Of a DNA stretch of 64,000 nucleotides, positions 26,542 through 35,310 are shown piece by piece. Every line of letters starts with the position of its first letter. Within the stretch, counting starts at the first letter, position 1. Position numbers and translations under genes: made by a program. The DNA comes from G965215055 sp965242685 (GTDB lineage Bacteria > Pseudomonadota > Gammaproteobacteria > UBA4575), in the NCBI GenBank assembly GCA_965242685.1, contig OZ251487.1, forward strand, positions 558,001 through 622,000, in the 5' to 3' direction. The notes below the pieces were generated by a model. It did no database searches. It saw nothing but the letters and a program-made list of their open reading frames with translations, and had not been told where the DNA came from.

Positions 26542-27524
26542 CAAGGCCCTTTATGTATAGACGATTGCGGTTGTTTTTGAAAATTGACGCGGGGCCTCCA
26601 CGCCGCCTGTCGGACTTTCATCATGCCGCCGTCGGCGTAGTCTGGATCGCACGTTGTTTTTATTTGTTTATCGCCTTTTTGATGAATACAAGCTACCTTC
26701 ATCTCTCCGAAGCCTTACAGCAGGGGAAGCCGCCGCTACCCTTGTGGCCGATAGATATACTGAACAGCCTGCTGGGTACGGGATGGGTAGAACAGCTGGC
26801 CGGGTTACCCATTATTCCTGTCGTCTGCTCCCTCATCGGCCTGCTTGCCGTCGTTTTCCCCGGCAGCGTCGTTTTGCGTATCGCTATTTTTCTGTATCTG
26901 CTGGTTGTCACGGCATTGCGATATTCCTACGGAGGCCTCAATCATTTCACCCACTTTTTCATCTACGTCAGTTTTGCATTGATATTTTTACCGTCCGCGA
27001 TCAGTGATCCGCGGCAAATGTCGCGCCGGGACGCGATGCATTGCAACATGGTCTTTTGGTTTACGCAAAGCATCCTGTTGCTTTGTTACTTTTTGGCCGG
27101 TTTCTGGAAGATCTGGGATAGTGGGCTTGAACTTTTGTCGCCAGACGGCTTTGTCAGAATTCTGTTGAGCCGCATGGTAGCCGACATATGGCCCGTTCCG
27201 TTAATGGCGCCCCTGCTGGTGAAGCATGAGGTTCTTGCCCAGCTTGTTTTTCTTGCCGTGGTCTATATACAGCTTTCGGCGATTTTTGTATTGTTTAGGC
27301 CGCATTTGCATCGGCTGTTTGGCGTTCTGCTGATTCTTTTCCACTACGGAACCGAATGGCTACTCAATATTGCCTTTTATGAATTTACGGTTGTCCTGGG
27401 CTTGTTCATGGTGTTTTCGCCTTTTGCACCGCGAAGATTTTCGTGGCTTGGCACGGTGCAGTCGCTACCAGTGCTCGGGTTTCCTTTTCGGTTGCGGGGG
27501 AAGGTTACTTCCAGTGGTGCGTAA
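26538..27524 (+). CDS. Multi-pass membrane protein, HTTM/DoxX-like
   Basis: 328 aa from the ATG at 26538, which overlaps the preceding stop. Seven to eight hydrophobic helices; the segment IVFHYGTEWLLNIAFYEF-like (FHYGTEWLLNIAFYEFTVVL, residues about 280-300) and an early HLSEA...LPLWPIDILN region resemble HTTM (vitamin K-dependent carboxylase-like) membrane proteins. I see no extracellular carboxylase domain. Coupled to the anchored protein upstream, so the two probably act together in envelope modification. Family assignment is tentative. Confidence 0.6.
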   Translation: MTRPFMYRRLRLFLKIDAGPPRRLSDFHHAAVGVVWIARCFYLFIAFLMNTSYLHLSEALQQGKPPLPLWPIDILNSLLGTGWVEQLAGLPIIPVVCSLIGLLAVVFPGSVVLRIAIFLYLLVVTALRYSYGGLNHFTHFFIYVSFALIFLPSAISDPRQMSRRDAMHCNMVFWFTQSILLLCYFLAGFWKIWDSGLELLSPDGFVRILLSRMVADIWPVPLMAPLLVKHEVLAQLVFLAVVYIQLSAIFVLFRPHLHRLFGVLLILFHYGTEWLLNIAFYEFTVVLGLFMVFSPFAPRRFSWLGTVQSLPVLGFPFRLRGKVTSSGA

Positions 27525-27588
27525 GAAGATTTATGCCAATGTGTAACCTGCCACGGCACGGCTTTGTTGTGGGCTTCGTTTCGATACC

Positions 27589-28644
27589 ATGAAGACGTCA
27601 TCAGGATCGGTCGGGTTACCGTGGTTGATAACGTTGGCCGCCTTAGTAGTTGTGATCGCCGGCATGCGCGCGGCGGAAGCCATCGTAGTGCCTTTTTTAT
27701 TGTCGGTGTTTATCGCGGTGATCAGTGCGCCGGCGCTGCTGTGGTTGGAAGACCGGCGGGTCCCCCGTTGGCTTGCCATGATAATCGTGTTGGGCGTGAT
27801 CATCGTGGCGGCGGCGGGGCTGTCCATGCTGATCGGCTCATCCATCAAAGACTTTTCCCAGGCCGTCCCTCAATATCAACAACGGTTGTCGGATTTGTTG
27901 ACGCACGTCAATAGCCGGGTAAGCCGGTATGGTATTGATCTATCGGGCATCCTGCTTGACCATCTCAATCCGGCGGCCGCGATGAAGCTTGTCGCCGACT
28001 TATTGAACGGCCTGGGAGCAGTGTTTGGAAACGTCTTTCTTATACTGCTGACGGTAGTATTTATCCTGTTTGAGGCCTCTTCGGTGCCGCACAAGCTGCG
28101 TGCCGGCCTGTCCAATGCGGATGAATCGCTCGACGCCTTTAGCGTCATCGCGGCTAAGATCAATCGGTATCTGGCGATCAAGACGGCTACCAGCTTGGCA
28201 ACGGGAGCAATCGTAACTATTGCGCTGGCTGTGATAGGAGTGGATTATCCGTTGCTGTGGGGCGTTATCGCATTTCTGTTCAACTACATTCCCAATATCG
28301 GTTCGATCATCGCCGCCGTGCCGGCGATATTGCTGGCGTTGATTCAACTGGGTGGCGGCGAGGCATTGGTAACGGCCGGCGTGTACGTGGTCGCCAACGT
28401 GTTGATCGGTAGCGTAATTGAACCTCGAATGATGGGTAGGCAGGTGGGTCTGTCGACGTTGGTGGTGTTTCTGTCGCTGGTTTTTTGGGGGTGGGTGTTC
28501 GGGCCTGTCGGGATGTTTTTGTCGGTGCCCTTGACGATGACGGCGAAGATCGCGGTGGAGAATAATCCGAAGATGCGCTGGTTGGCGGTGTTGTTGGGGA
28601 ATGAGTTAGCCGGGCGGCCAACTGAACGGGCGGCCGGCGAGTAG
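27589..28644 (+). CDS. AI-2E family transporter (PerM-like)
   Basis: 351 aa with about eight TM helices. Family features: the first helix pair LPWLITLAALVVVIAGMRAA / AIVVPFLLSVFIAVISAP, a soluble middle segment (residues 100-140), and the conserved LLWGVIAFLFNYIPNIGSII followed by VIEPRMMGRQVGLSTLVVFL. Members export varied small solutes; the autoinducer-2 name is historical. The 3' end overlaps the convergent HIT gene by 39 nt. Confidence 0.9.
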   Translation: MKTSSGSVGLPWLITLAALVVVIAGMRAAEAIVVPFLLSVFIAVISAPALLWLEDRRVPRWLAMIIVLGVIIVAAAGLSMLIGSSIKDFSQAVPQYQQRLSDLLTHVNSRVSRYGIDLSGILLDHLNPAAAMKLVADLLNGLGAVFGNVFLILLTVVFILFEASSVPHKLRAGLSNADESLDAFSVIAAKINRYLAIKTATSLATGAIVTIALAVIGVDYPLLWGVIAFLFNYIPNIGSIIAAVPAILLALIQLGGGEALVTAGVYVVANVLIGSVIEPRMMGRQVGLSTLVVFLSLVFWGWVFGPVGMFLSVPLTMTAKIAVENNPKMRWLAVLLGNELAGRPTERAAGE

Positions 28645-28947
28645 GTGGACGTGTAGGTGGAAGACGGTTTGGCCGGCGTTGGCGCCGTTGTTGATGGCTA
28701 CCCGGTAGGCGTCGCCGCAGCCTAGCTGATCGGCGATGTCCCGTACCTTTAGGAGTAGGTGGCCAAGCAGGGCCTGGTCTTGGTCGTCGCAGTCGGCGAG
28801 TTTGGGGATCGGCTTCTTGGGGATGACGAGTATGTGTGTCGGGGCTTGGGGGTTGACGTCCTTGAAGGCGAGGCAGAGATCGTCCTCGAAGATGATGTCG
28901 GCGGGGATGTCGCGGGCGATGATCCGGCTGAAGATGGTGTCACTCAT
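28606..28947 (-). CDS. HIT family (HINT-like) nucleotide-binding protein
   Basis: 113 aa, HINT/PKCI type: TIFSRIIARDIPADIIFEDD at the start, HILVIPKKPI in the middle, and the histidine triad HLHVHLLAGR near the C-terminus. These enzymes hydrolyse AMP-lysine or other phosphoramidates. It ends within the 3' end of the AI-2E gene (convergent). Confidence 0.94.
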   Translation of the reverse strand: MSDTIFSRIIARDIPADIIFEDDLCLAFKDVNPQAPTHILVIPKKPIPKLADCDDQDQALLGHLLLKVRDIADQLGCGDAYRVAINNGANAGQTVFHLHVHLLAGRPFSWPPG

Positions 28948-29134
28948 GCGGGGATCGTATCATCTTTACTACGGCACTAAAAGGCGGGGGATAATGGGAT
29001 TTTAACGGGATATTTCGGGATATATCGGGATGGACGGAAAAAAGTTAGAAATTACTTTATATTTGTTTTGTAGGCATGGGATAGGCAGAGAAAAGTTTAG
29101 ATGATGTGAGATGAGTGAGATGGATTGAGATGGA

Positions 29135-29234
29135 TTCGTAGGGAACCTTACAGGGAAGTTTCACAGCGAACCTTGCAGCGAATTTTCACAGCGAACCTTG
29201 CAGCGAATTTCATAACGGACATTGCAGCGAATTT
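29135..29234. repeat. 25-bp tandem repeat, four units
   Basis: Two identical 25-bp units at 29160-29184 and 29185-29209 (TTCACAGCGAACCTTGCAGC followed by GAATT), flanked by a degenerate unit on each side (29135-29159, 29210-29234). The array ends exactly at the stop of the small membrane protein gene. Upstream, around 29005-29040, a shorter motif CGGGATAT repeats three times. The 28948-29134 stretch otherwise shows no gene. Confidence 0.75.
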
Positions 29235-29641
29235 TACAACGACAGGGGGGGTTTGCCGGCCTTGGCGCGGATCCAGTTGAGGGAGTTGAGCACCGAGGGC
29301 ATGGCGACGAGTCTTTGTTCGAGGGCGTATTTGCCCGGAAAGTCTATCAGGATCAGGCCGATCAGTATGGTTAGCAGTCCCTGCCCCGGGGTGACCAGCA
29401 TGATGACGCCCAGGCAGACGAGGGCGGCGCCGAGCAGGTTTTTGATGACGGCGAGGCAGCGGGCGGCGGCGGATCGATGGACTGCCGAGTGAAGTTTGGC
29501 GCGGTAGTGCGGTTGGAAGTAGTCGGCGGGGATCTTGGTTACCAGCCACGGGATGACGGCGAGGCTGACGATGAACAGCAGCAGCGATCCCCATGCCAGT
29601 GCCATCAGCAGTTGCTTGTATTGAAATAAGAAGTCGAGCAT
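29234..29641 (-). CDS. PGPGW-type small membrane protein
   Basis: 135 aa with an N-terminal TM helix (LAWGSLLLFIVSLAVIPWLV) and a later helical hairpin LVCLGVIMLVTPGQGLLTIL then IGLILIDFPGK, resembling the PGPGW transmembrane family (the TPGQG turn replaces PGPG). Function unknown. It is divergent from the methyltransferase gene at 29880 and probably belongs to the pre-island backbone. Confidence 0.7.
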   Translation of the reverse strand: MLDFLFQYKQLLMALAWGSLLLFIVSLAVIPWLVTKIPADYFQPHYRAKLHSAVHRSAAARCLAVIKNLLGAALVCLGVIMLVTPGQGLLTILIGLILIDFPGKYALEQRLVAMPSVLNSLNWIRAKAGKPPLSL

Positions 29642-29879
29642 TCAATCGTTGTTTGTATTTCGAGGAAAGGATACATCATTTGGATACACGCTACCCGCCG
29701 AGTGACCAAGCGAGTGGGGAAATAATTATCGTTTACGCGTATTGACACAAGGGGAAGATCAAGCGACCAAGCGGGGAGCGGTAGTCGCCGTTCCAGTGCA
29801 AGAGTTTGGGGCGAAGTTGGGCTGTAAAGGTTTAAGAGTTGCACTATACTTCCACACTACATGACGTTCACGCTACATT
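29642..29879. other. Divergent intergenic region before the defence island
   Basis: 238 nt between the PGPGW-type gene and the methyltransferase start. TTGACA occurs at 29742-29747 without a -10 at normal spacing, and TATACT at 29845-29850, 30 nt before the ATG, without a clear -35. I see no RNA gene, integrase site or tRNA fragment. Confidence 0.3.
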
Positions 29880-32522
29880 ATGGCCAGAAAAAAGAGAGTT
29901 ACCGGTAGAAAGAAGGCCATTGAGGCCTACACGCACGATGATAAGGAGCGGGTGAATAATCCGCCGGTGGGGCTGGTGACGGCGGCGACCGATCCGGCGC
30001 CGGCTTCAGAGGGTAGGAAGGCGGGAAAGAAAACTTATCAGTACGATCCGCACATCGATCCGTCCTTGCAGTGGGCGGGGAAGGCGGAGCGGCTGTCGTT
30101 TGAGGTGCCGACGGAGTCGCTGCACGTCCACGAGCGGGTCGAGGCGGCGACGATCCTGAAGGCGGTGGGCAGGAAGAACGGCGACGACGGCGCGCAGCCG
30201 TCTCTATTTGGCACGCCCGAGCAGAATCCGCCTTTGCATAAGGCGGTGGAGTTTTACCGGCATCGGCACGGCTGGAGCAATCGGCTGATCGCGGGCGACA
30301 GTCTGTTGGTGATGAATTCGTTGTTGGAGAAAGAGGGGATGGCGGGGAAGGTGCAGTGCGTGTACATGGATCCGCCCTATGGAATTAAATACGGCAGCAA
30401 CTTTCAGGCGTTTACGAACAAGCGGGAGGTGCGGGACGGCAGGGACGAGGATTTGACGGGCGAGCCGGAGACGATACGGGCGTTTCGGGACACGTGGGAG
30501 CTGGGGATCCACTCGTATTTGGCGTATATGCGAGACCGGCTGTGGCTGGCACGGGAGATGTTGACCGAAAGCGGCTCGTGTTTTGTGCAGATCGGCGATA
30601 AAAACGTATATCGGATGGGGCTGCTGATGGATGATGTGTTCGGCGCCGACAACCGCATCACGACGATCACGTATGCCAGCACGGGGGCAAGTTCGGCCAA
30701 GATGCTGCCAGACGTAGCAAACTATCTGCTGTGGTACGCCAAAGATAAGGCTAAGGCCGAGGCCAAGTATCGGCAGTTGTATGAAACGCTGACCCGATCG
30801 GAGGTGATCGATCTCTGGTGGCATGTAATGGTGGAGCTGGCCGACGGAACGTGTAGGAAGCTGACGCAGGAAGAGCGTTTTGATCCGGATGCGCATTTGC
30901 CGAAAGGGGCGCGCCTATATAGGCGAGTGCCTCTGGATTCGCAAGGGGTTTCCACGACCGGACGGTCCGAACCGTATGTTTTCGATGGCCGTACTTTTCA
31001 TTGCGGAAAAAATCGTCAGTGGGCAGTTTCCAAAGAAGGGATGGACAGGTTAGCGGCGTTGAACCGATTGGAGCCCGCTGGAAAGTCATTGATGTGGAAG
31101 CAATATGAGGACGAAGTACCCGGGCGGCAAGTCAATAATGTATGGCCGGTAAGGATGCGTGCAGACAATAAGAAATATGTGGTGCAGACTTCGCCCGAGA
31201 CGATAAAGCGTTGCATCCTGATGACGACGGATCCGGGCGATCTGGTGTTGGATCCGACCTGCGGCAGCGGGACGACGGCGTTTGTCGCCGAGCAGTGGGG
31301 GCGACGGTGGATCACGTGCGACACGTCGCGGGTGGCAGTAGCGGTGGCGAAACAGCGGTTGATGACGGCGGTGTTTGACTATTACCGGCTTGCCCATCCG
31401 GATGAAGGCGTGGGCAGGGGGTTTGCGTATCGGCAGGTGGAGACGGTCTCGCCCCGCATTTTGGGGTATGACGAGCCGAAGACGCCCGTACCGCTGGTCG
31501 ATCAGCCGTTGAAGGATAGCAAGAAGGCGCGGGTGACGGGGCCGTTTACGGTGGAGGCGGTGCCGGCGGCGCGAGTGAAGTCGGTGACGGAGGTGATGGA
31601 GGGAAATTTGACGCCTGATGTCTCACGTAGTGGCGAGACGCTGCAAGCGGTAGACGAGGAGTTTGACGCCGATACTTCTATTTCCCGTTCCGGCGAGACG
31701 CTGCGCCAGCAGGAATGGCGGGATGAGCTGTTGAAGTCGGGGATCCGCGGCAAGCGGGGGCAGCGGATCAGCTTCTCCCGTATCGAGGCGTTTCCGGGGC
31801 GGTATCTGCACGCCGATGCGGAAACCCGTGTCGATGAACAGGAGGCGGATGAGGAAGGGGGCGGGGGTGAGAGAGCGGTGATCTGCTTCGGGCCGGAATT
31901 TGCACCGATGGGAACACGGCAGGTCGGGCGCGCCCTAGAAGAAGCGAACACGCTGGTACCGAAGCCATCGATGATCGTGTTTTGCGCCTTTCAGTTTGAT
32001 CCGGAGGCCGCTAAGGACATCGACAAAACCAACTGGCCGGGGGTGACGCTGCTCAAGGCGCAGATGAACGCCGACCTGCAAACGTATGATCTGAGAAAGA
32101 AACAACGGAGCAGCGATAGTTTCTGGCTGATCGGTCAACCGGATGTGGGAGTGGAACAGATAATGGAAGGGAAAGACCGCGACAAGTGGCGGGTGGAGGT
32201 GCGCGGCTTTGACTATTTCAACACGAAGACGGGGGAGGCCGGCGTGGAGTCCGGCGACGAAAAACGGATCGCCGTGTGGATGCTGGATACCGACTACGAT
32301 GGGCGGAGCCTGTATCCGCGCCAGGTGTTTTTCCCGATGGCGGGGCAGCAGGACGGCTGGGCGCGGCTGGCTAAGAACCTGAAGGCGGAGATCGATGCGG
32401 AGTTGATCGAGGCGTATAGAGGCACGGTGTCACTGCCGTTTAAGGCAGGCGAGAATAGACGGATCGCGGTTAAGATCGTGGATGATAGGGGGATCGAAAG
32501 TTTGAAAGTGGTGGAGTTGTGA
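29880..32522 (+). CDS. Beta-class site-specific DNA methyltransferase (type III Mod-like)
   Basis: 880 aa. Motif IV is MDPPYGIKY (Asp164) and motif I comes later as LDPTCGSGTTAFVAEQWG (Asp458), the beta-class order of type III Mod enzymes that methylate adenine N6 or cytosine N4. The large segment between them (about 180-430) includes the target-recognition region. A Lys/Arg-rich N-terminus and a roughly 370-aa C-terminal extension with no recognised domain distinguish it from short Mod proteins. First gene of the island, GC-rich, G-skewed on the coding strand. Likely protects host DNA from, or marks targets for, the helicase-nuclease at 36531. Confidence 0.9.
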   Translation: MARKKRVTGRKKAIEAYTHDDKERVNNPPVGLVTAATDPAPASEGRKAGKKTYQYDPHIDPSLQWAGKAERLSFEVPTESLHVHERVEAATILKAVGRKNGDDGAQPSLFGTPEQNPPLHKAVEFYRHRHGWSNRLIAGDSLLVMNSLLEKEGMAGKVQCVYMDPPYGIKYGSNFQAFTNKREVRDGRDEDLTGEPETIRAFRDTWELGIHSYLAYMRDRLWLAREMLTESGSCFVQIGDKNVYRMGLLMDDVFGADNRITTITYASTGASSAKMLPDVANYLLWYAKDKAKAEAKYRQLYETLTRSEVIDLWWHVMVELADGTCRKLTQEERFDPDAHLPKGARLYRRVPLDSQGVSTTGRSEPYVFDGRTFHCGKNRQWAVSKEGMDRLAALNRLEPAGKSLMWKQYEDEVPGRQVNNVWPVRMRADNKKYVVQTSPETIKRCILMTTDPGDLVLDPTCGSGTTAFVAEQWGRRWITCDTSRVAVAVAKQRLMTAVFDYYRLAHPDEGVGRGFAYRQVETVSPRILGYDEPKTPVPLVDQPLKDSKKARVTGPFTVEAVPAARVKSVTEVMEGNLTPDVSRSGETLQAVDEEFDADTSISRSGETLRQQEWRDELLKSGIRGKRGQRISFSRIEAFPGRYLHADAETRVDEQEADEEGGGGERAVICFGPEFAPMGTRQVGRALEEANTLVPKPSMIVFCAFQFDPEAAKDIDKTNWPGVTLLKAQMNADLQTYDLRKKQRSSDSFWLIGQPDVGVEQIMEGKDRDKWRVEVRGFDYFNTKTGEAGVESGDEKRIAVWMLDTDYDGRSLYPRQVFFPMAGQQDGWARLAKNLKAEIDAELIEAYRGTVSLPFKAGENRRIAVKIVDDRGIESLKVVEL

Positions 32523-32596
32523 GTGGAAGGCTTGCGGAAATTTTGACGTTTGATGTTGATATTTTTACCGATTTGTAAATATTTGGTTGGTTGGTG

Positions 32597-35308
32597 ATGT
32601 TGGAAAGAGAGGTAGAGATTGTGGGTGAGACTGTGGGCGAATTTCGGGGGGCGTATCTTGGCGCGCGTTTTTATAAGTGCGCGTTGCAGGTGAATCCATC
32701 TACGTATGCCGAAGAGTATCAGGGGAAACTGGCTCAGAAAGAAGACGAATACAACCATGAAATTTGGCGGCAGTGCGAAAAAAATGGCATTGAAATTGTA
32801 GGGCTTGCCGACCATGGCCAGGTTGAAAGCTCGGAAGGTTTGCGGAAATTTTTGACAGAAAAGGACATCACCGTGTTTCCAGGGTTTGAGATTGCCAGCT
32901 CTGAAAAGATTCACATGGTTTGTCTTTATGCCAAAAATACTGACTCGGACACACTCAACGGGTACCTTGGTCAGTTGATGGGTACGAATTTCAAAAAACT
33001 TGAACAGCAGCGAACCTACCCATCTTCACTCAGCTGTGAGGATATCGACAAAAAAATCAAAGAGCAGGATGGCTTCTGGTATGCCGCACACATGACGGGC
33101 AGAAACGGTTTATTAAGATTGGATGGCAGCGGTGGTGGCCTTGCTCATCTGTGGAAAAAAGATGAGTTAGTCATAGCTGGACAAATCCCCGTCAAAATAG
33201 AAGGCTTGAGGGATAACTACAGGAAAATTATAGAAAATAAGAACCCTGATTATGAAAGAAAAAAGCCTATTGTTATTATCAACGCCAAGGATGTATATGA
33301 GCCGGAAACATTGTCAAACCCCGCCGCTTCCTGCCTGGTGAAAATGACCACGCCTACTTTTGATGCCTTCAAAAAAGCGTTTCACGATCCTGAATCCCGC
33401 ATTCGATTGAACCATGATGTTCCAGAAAAACCTTATTCAGTCATCAATTCCATTCAATGGGAAGTTGGCGGGTTTTTTAAGGAAAATACACTGTGTTTCT
33501 CCAAACATCTGAACACCGTCATTGGTGGGCGCGGTACCGGCAAGACAACCTTGGTTGAAGGCATACGCTATGTCCTGGGTCTGCCTATACCGAAAGGAAG
33601 CGACAAGGAGCTGAATGAGTTTTATAAAAGGAATCTGGGCGATTCAAAAATTACTCTGCATGTTACTTCAAAGGCACAGGGTCGGCAGCGTTACACGATC
33701 AGTAGGAGGTTTGGCGAACATGCGATTGTGAAAAATGCTGAGGGAGGTATTTCTCATCTCCTTCCGGAAGATATTTTGCCTGACGTTAAGCTATTAGGGC
33801 AAAACGAGATACTGGATATTGCAAAAGACGATGCCGAAAAACTGTCATTGATTCAAAGTTTCTTACCCGATAGCTCCAAGCTTGATGAGAATCTTCAAAG
33901 GATTAAACGAGAGATGGCAAACAACAGAGAGCAGCGGGTCAAGGCGAATGAGGAGTTTGATCGGTTAGAAAGTGAGGTACAGAAGAAACCGAAGCTGGAA
34001 GAGCAACTAGAGCATTTTAAGAAACTGGGCATAGAACAAAAATTAAAGAATGCTAAACAGATTGAGAAGGAAAAAAATATTCAGGCAAGTATTGAGGGGC
34101 AGATTGAAAAGGTTGAAGTATGGCTGGAACGTTACGAGGAAGTGTTTGATTTAGAGTTTTTGCAAGAAACCAGAATTGAATCCTTACCCAATAAAACTAT
34201 TTTCGAAAAGGAACGAGACATATTTGAGAAGCTTAAAGGCCATCTGGATACTTCTGTCGGGCAGGCCAATAAAAATTTGGAAGTCGCCATCAATGAACAT
34301 AGTGGATTAAAAAAAGAGTGGCAGACCGAAGCCGATAAAATCAAGGGCGAGCGACAGCAGGCAATTGCTCAATTACCTGGACATGCCGGGAAAACAGGTG
34401 AGGAACTGGGAAAGGAGTACACTGATCTTATCCGTTCACTGGAATATATAGAGAGGCAAAAAATTGAATACACACGGCAAAAAAAATTGATCAAAACTCT
34501 TAAGGAAGAGAGGAAAGAACTGCTGGAAGTATATCGTGAAACCGCTTTCAATCGTTTTAAGGCTTTGAGAGAAACCGCCGAAGAGTTAAATCGAGACAAT
34601 CTGAAAGGGAAGGTGAAACTTAAGGTGAAACGTTTTGGCAATAAGCAGCCTCTTAAAGATTTTTTGTGCACCATCGACGGTATAGGTGAAGCTAAAATAA
34701 AATGGTTGGATAAAGTGGAAACCCTGGATTTGTTAGCCTGGTCAGAATGGATAAAAGAAAAAAATAGAGAGGCCTTTATGGATGCATACCGAGATTATGG
34801 GTTGCAAAAGGGCACCGTTGAAAAATTATTGGGTCCTGACTTAGGGAAGAGACTCAAACTGGAAGAGATCGAATTGGAAGAGAAGGTTGAGATCGAATTG
34901 AATGTTGCGCACGACGGTGGGGAAAATTATAGGCCACTGGAATATCTTTCCACCGGTCAGCAATGTACCGCTATTCTCAACCTGCTGCTATTAAATTTAA
35001 ATTGTGATGATCCACTGATCATCGACCAGCCGGAAGATCATCTGGATAACGCCTTCATCGCCGACCGTATCGTGCATGATTTAAGAGAATTTAAGACCAG
35101 AAGGCAATTTATTTTTACAACCCACAACGCCAATATCCCGGTTTTTGGCGATGCCGAATTGATCGCGGTGCTAGATAGTGAAAGGAACGAGGGAGAGGTT
35201 AAAGAAGCAGGCTCTATTGATAAAAAAGAGATATGCGAACAAACGGCCCAGATACTGGAGGGCGGCGAGGCGGCCTTCCAAATGCGCAGACGTAAGTACG
35301 GCTATTAA
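32597..35308 (+). CDS. TrlF-like ATPase with degenerate PHP domain
   Basis: 903 aa. Residues 1-270 resemble a PHP phosphoesterase domain (VGLADHGQVESSEGL, VFPGFEIASSEKIHMVCLY), but the first metal motif (HxH) reads ALQVN, so the metal site looks incomplete. Then an SMC/RloC-like ATPase: Walker A in IGGRGTGKTTLVEG (about 310-318), a charged coiled coil (about 430-690), a signature YLSTGQQCTAIL and Walker B LIIDQPEDHLDN (Asp810), ending with a TTHNANIPV His-switch. TTG and GTG codons just upstream (32591, 32594) are alternative starts. Clearly more AT-rich than its neighbours. Confidence 0.82.
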   Translation: MLEREVEIVGETVGEFRGAYLGARFYKCALQVNPSTYAEEYQGKLAQKEDEYNHEIWRQCEKNGIEIVGLADHGQVESSEGLRKFLTEKDITVFPGFEIASSEKIHMVCLYAKNTDSDTLNGYLGQLMGTNFKKLEQQRTYPSSLSCEDIDKKIKEQDGFWYAAHMTGRNGLLRLDGSGGGLAHLWKKDELVIAGQIPVKIEGLRDNYRKIIENKNPDYERKKPIVIINAKDVYEPETLSNPAASCLVKMTTPTFDAFKKAFHDPESRIRLNHDVPEKPYSVINSIQWEVGGFFKENTLCFSKHLNTVIGGRGTGKTTLVEGIRYVLGLPIPKGSDKELNEFYKRNLGDSKITLHVTSKAQGRQRYTISRRFGEHAIVKNAEGGISHLLPEDILPDVKLLGQNEILDIAKDDAEKLSLIQSFLPDSSKLDENLQRIKREMANNREQRVKANEEFDRLESEVQKKPKLEEQLEHFKKLGIEQKLKNAKQIEKEKNIQASIEGQIEKVEVWLERYEEVFDLEFLQETRIESLPNKTIFEKERDIFEKLKGHLDTSVGQANKNLEVAINEHSGLKKEWQTEADKIKGERQQAIAQLPGHAGKTGEELGKEYTDLIRSLEYIERQKIEYTRQKKLIKTLKEERKELLEVYRETAFNRFKALRETAEELNRDNLKGKVKLKVKRFGNKQPLKDFLCTIDGIGEAKIKWLDKVETLDLLAWSEWIKEKNREAFMDAYRDYGLQKGTVEKLLGPDLGKRLKLEEIELEEKVEIELNVAHDGGENYRPLEYLSTGQQCTAILNLLLLNLNCDDPLIIDQPEDHLDNAFIADRIVHDLREFKTRRQFIFTTHNANIPVFGDAELIAVLDSERNEGEVKEAGSIDKKEICEQTAQILEGGEAAFQMRRRKYGY

Positions 35309-35310
35309 GG

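Noticed and set aside
29148..29645. 165-codon minus-strand frame over the PGPGW-type gene
   Set aside because: Arg/Pro-rich shadow of the membrane-protein frame; it only looks structured at its end because of the 25-bp repeats.
28948..29880. Search for a copy of the tRNA-Ser 3' end as an attachment-site partner
   Set aside because: No matching stretch (GGATTCGAACCC-like) was seen on either strand in this flank.
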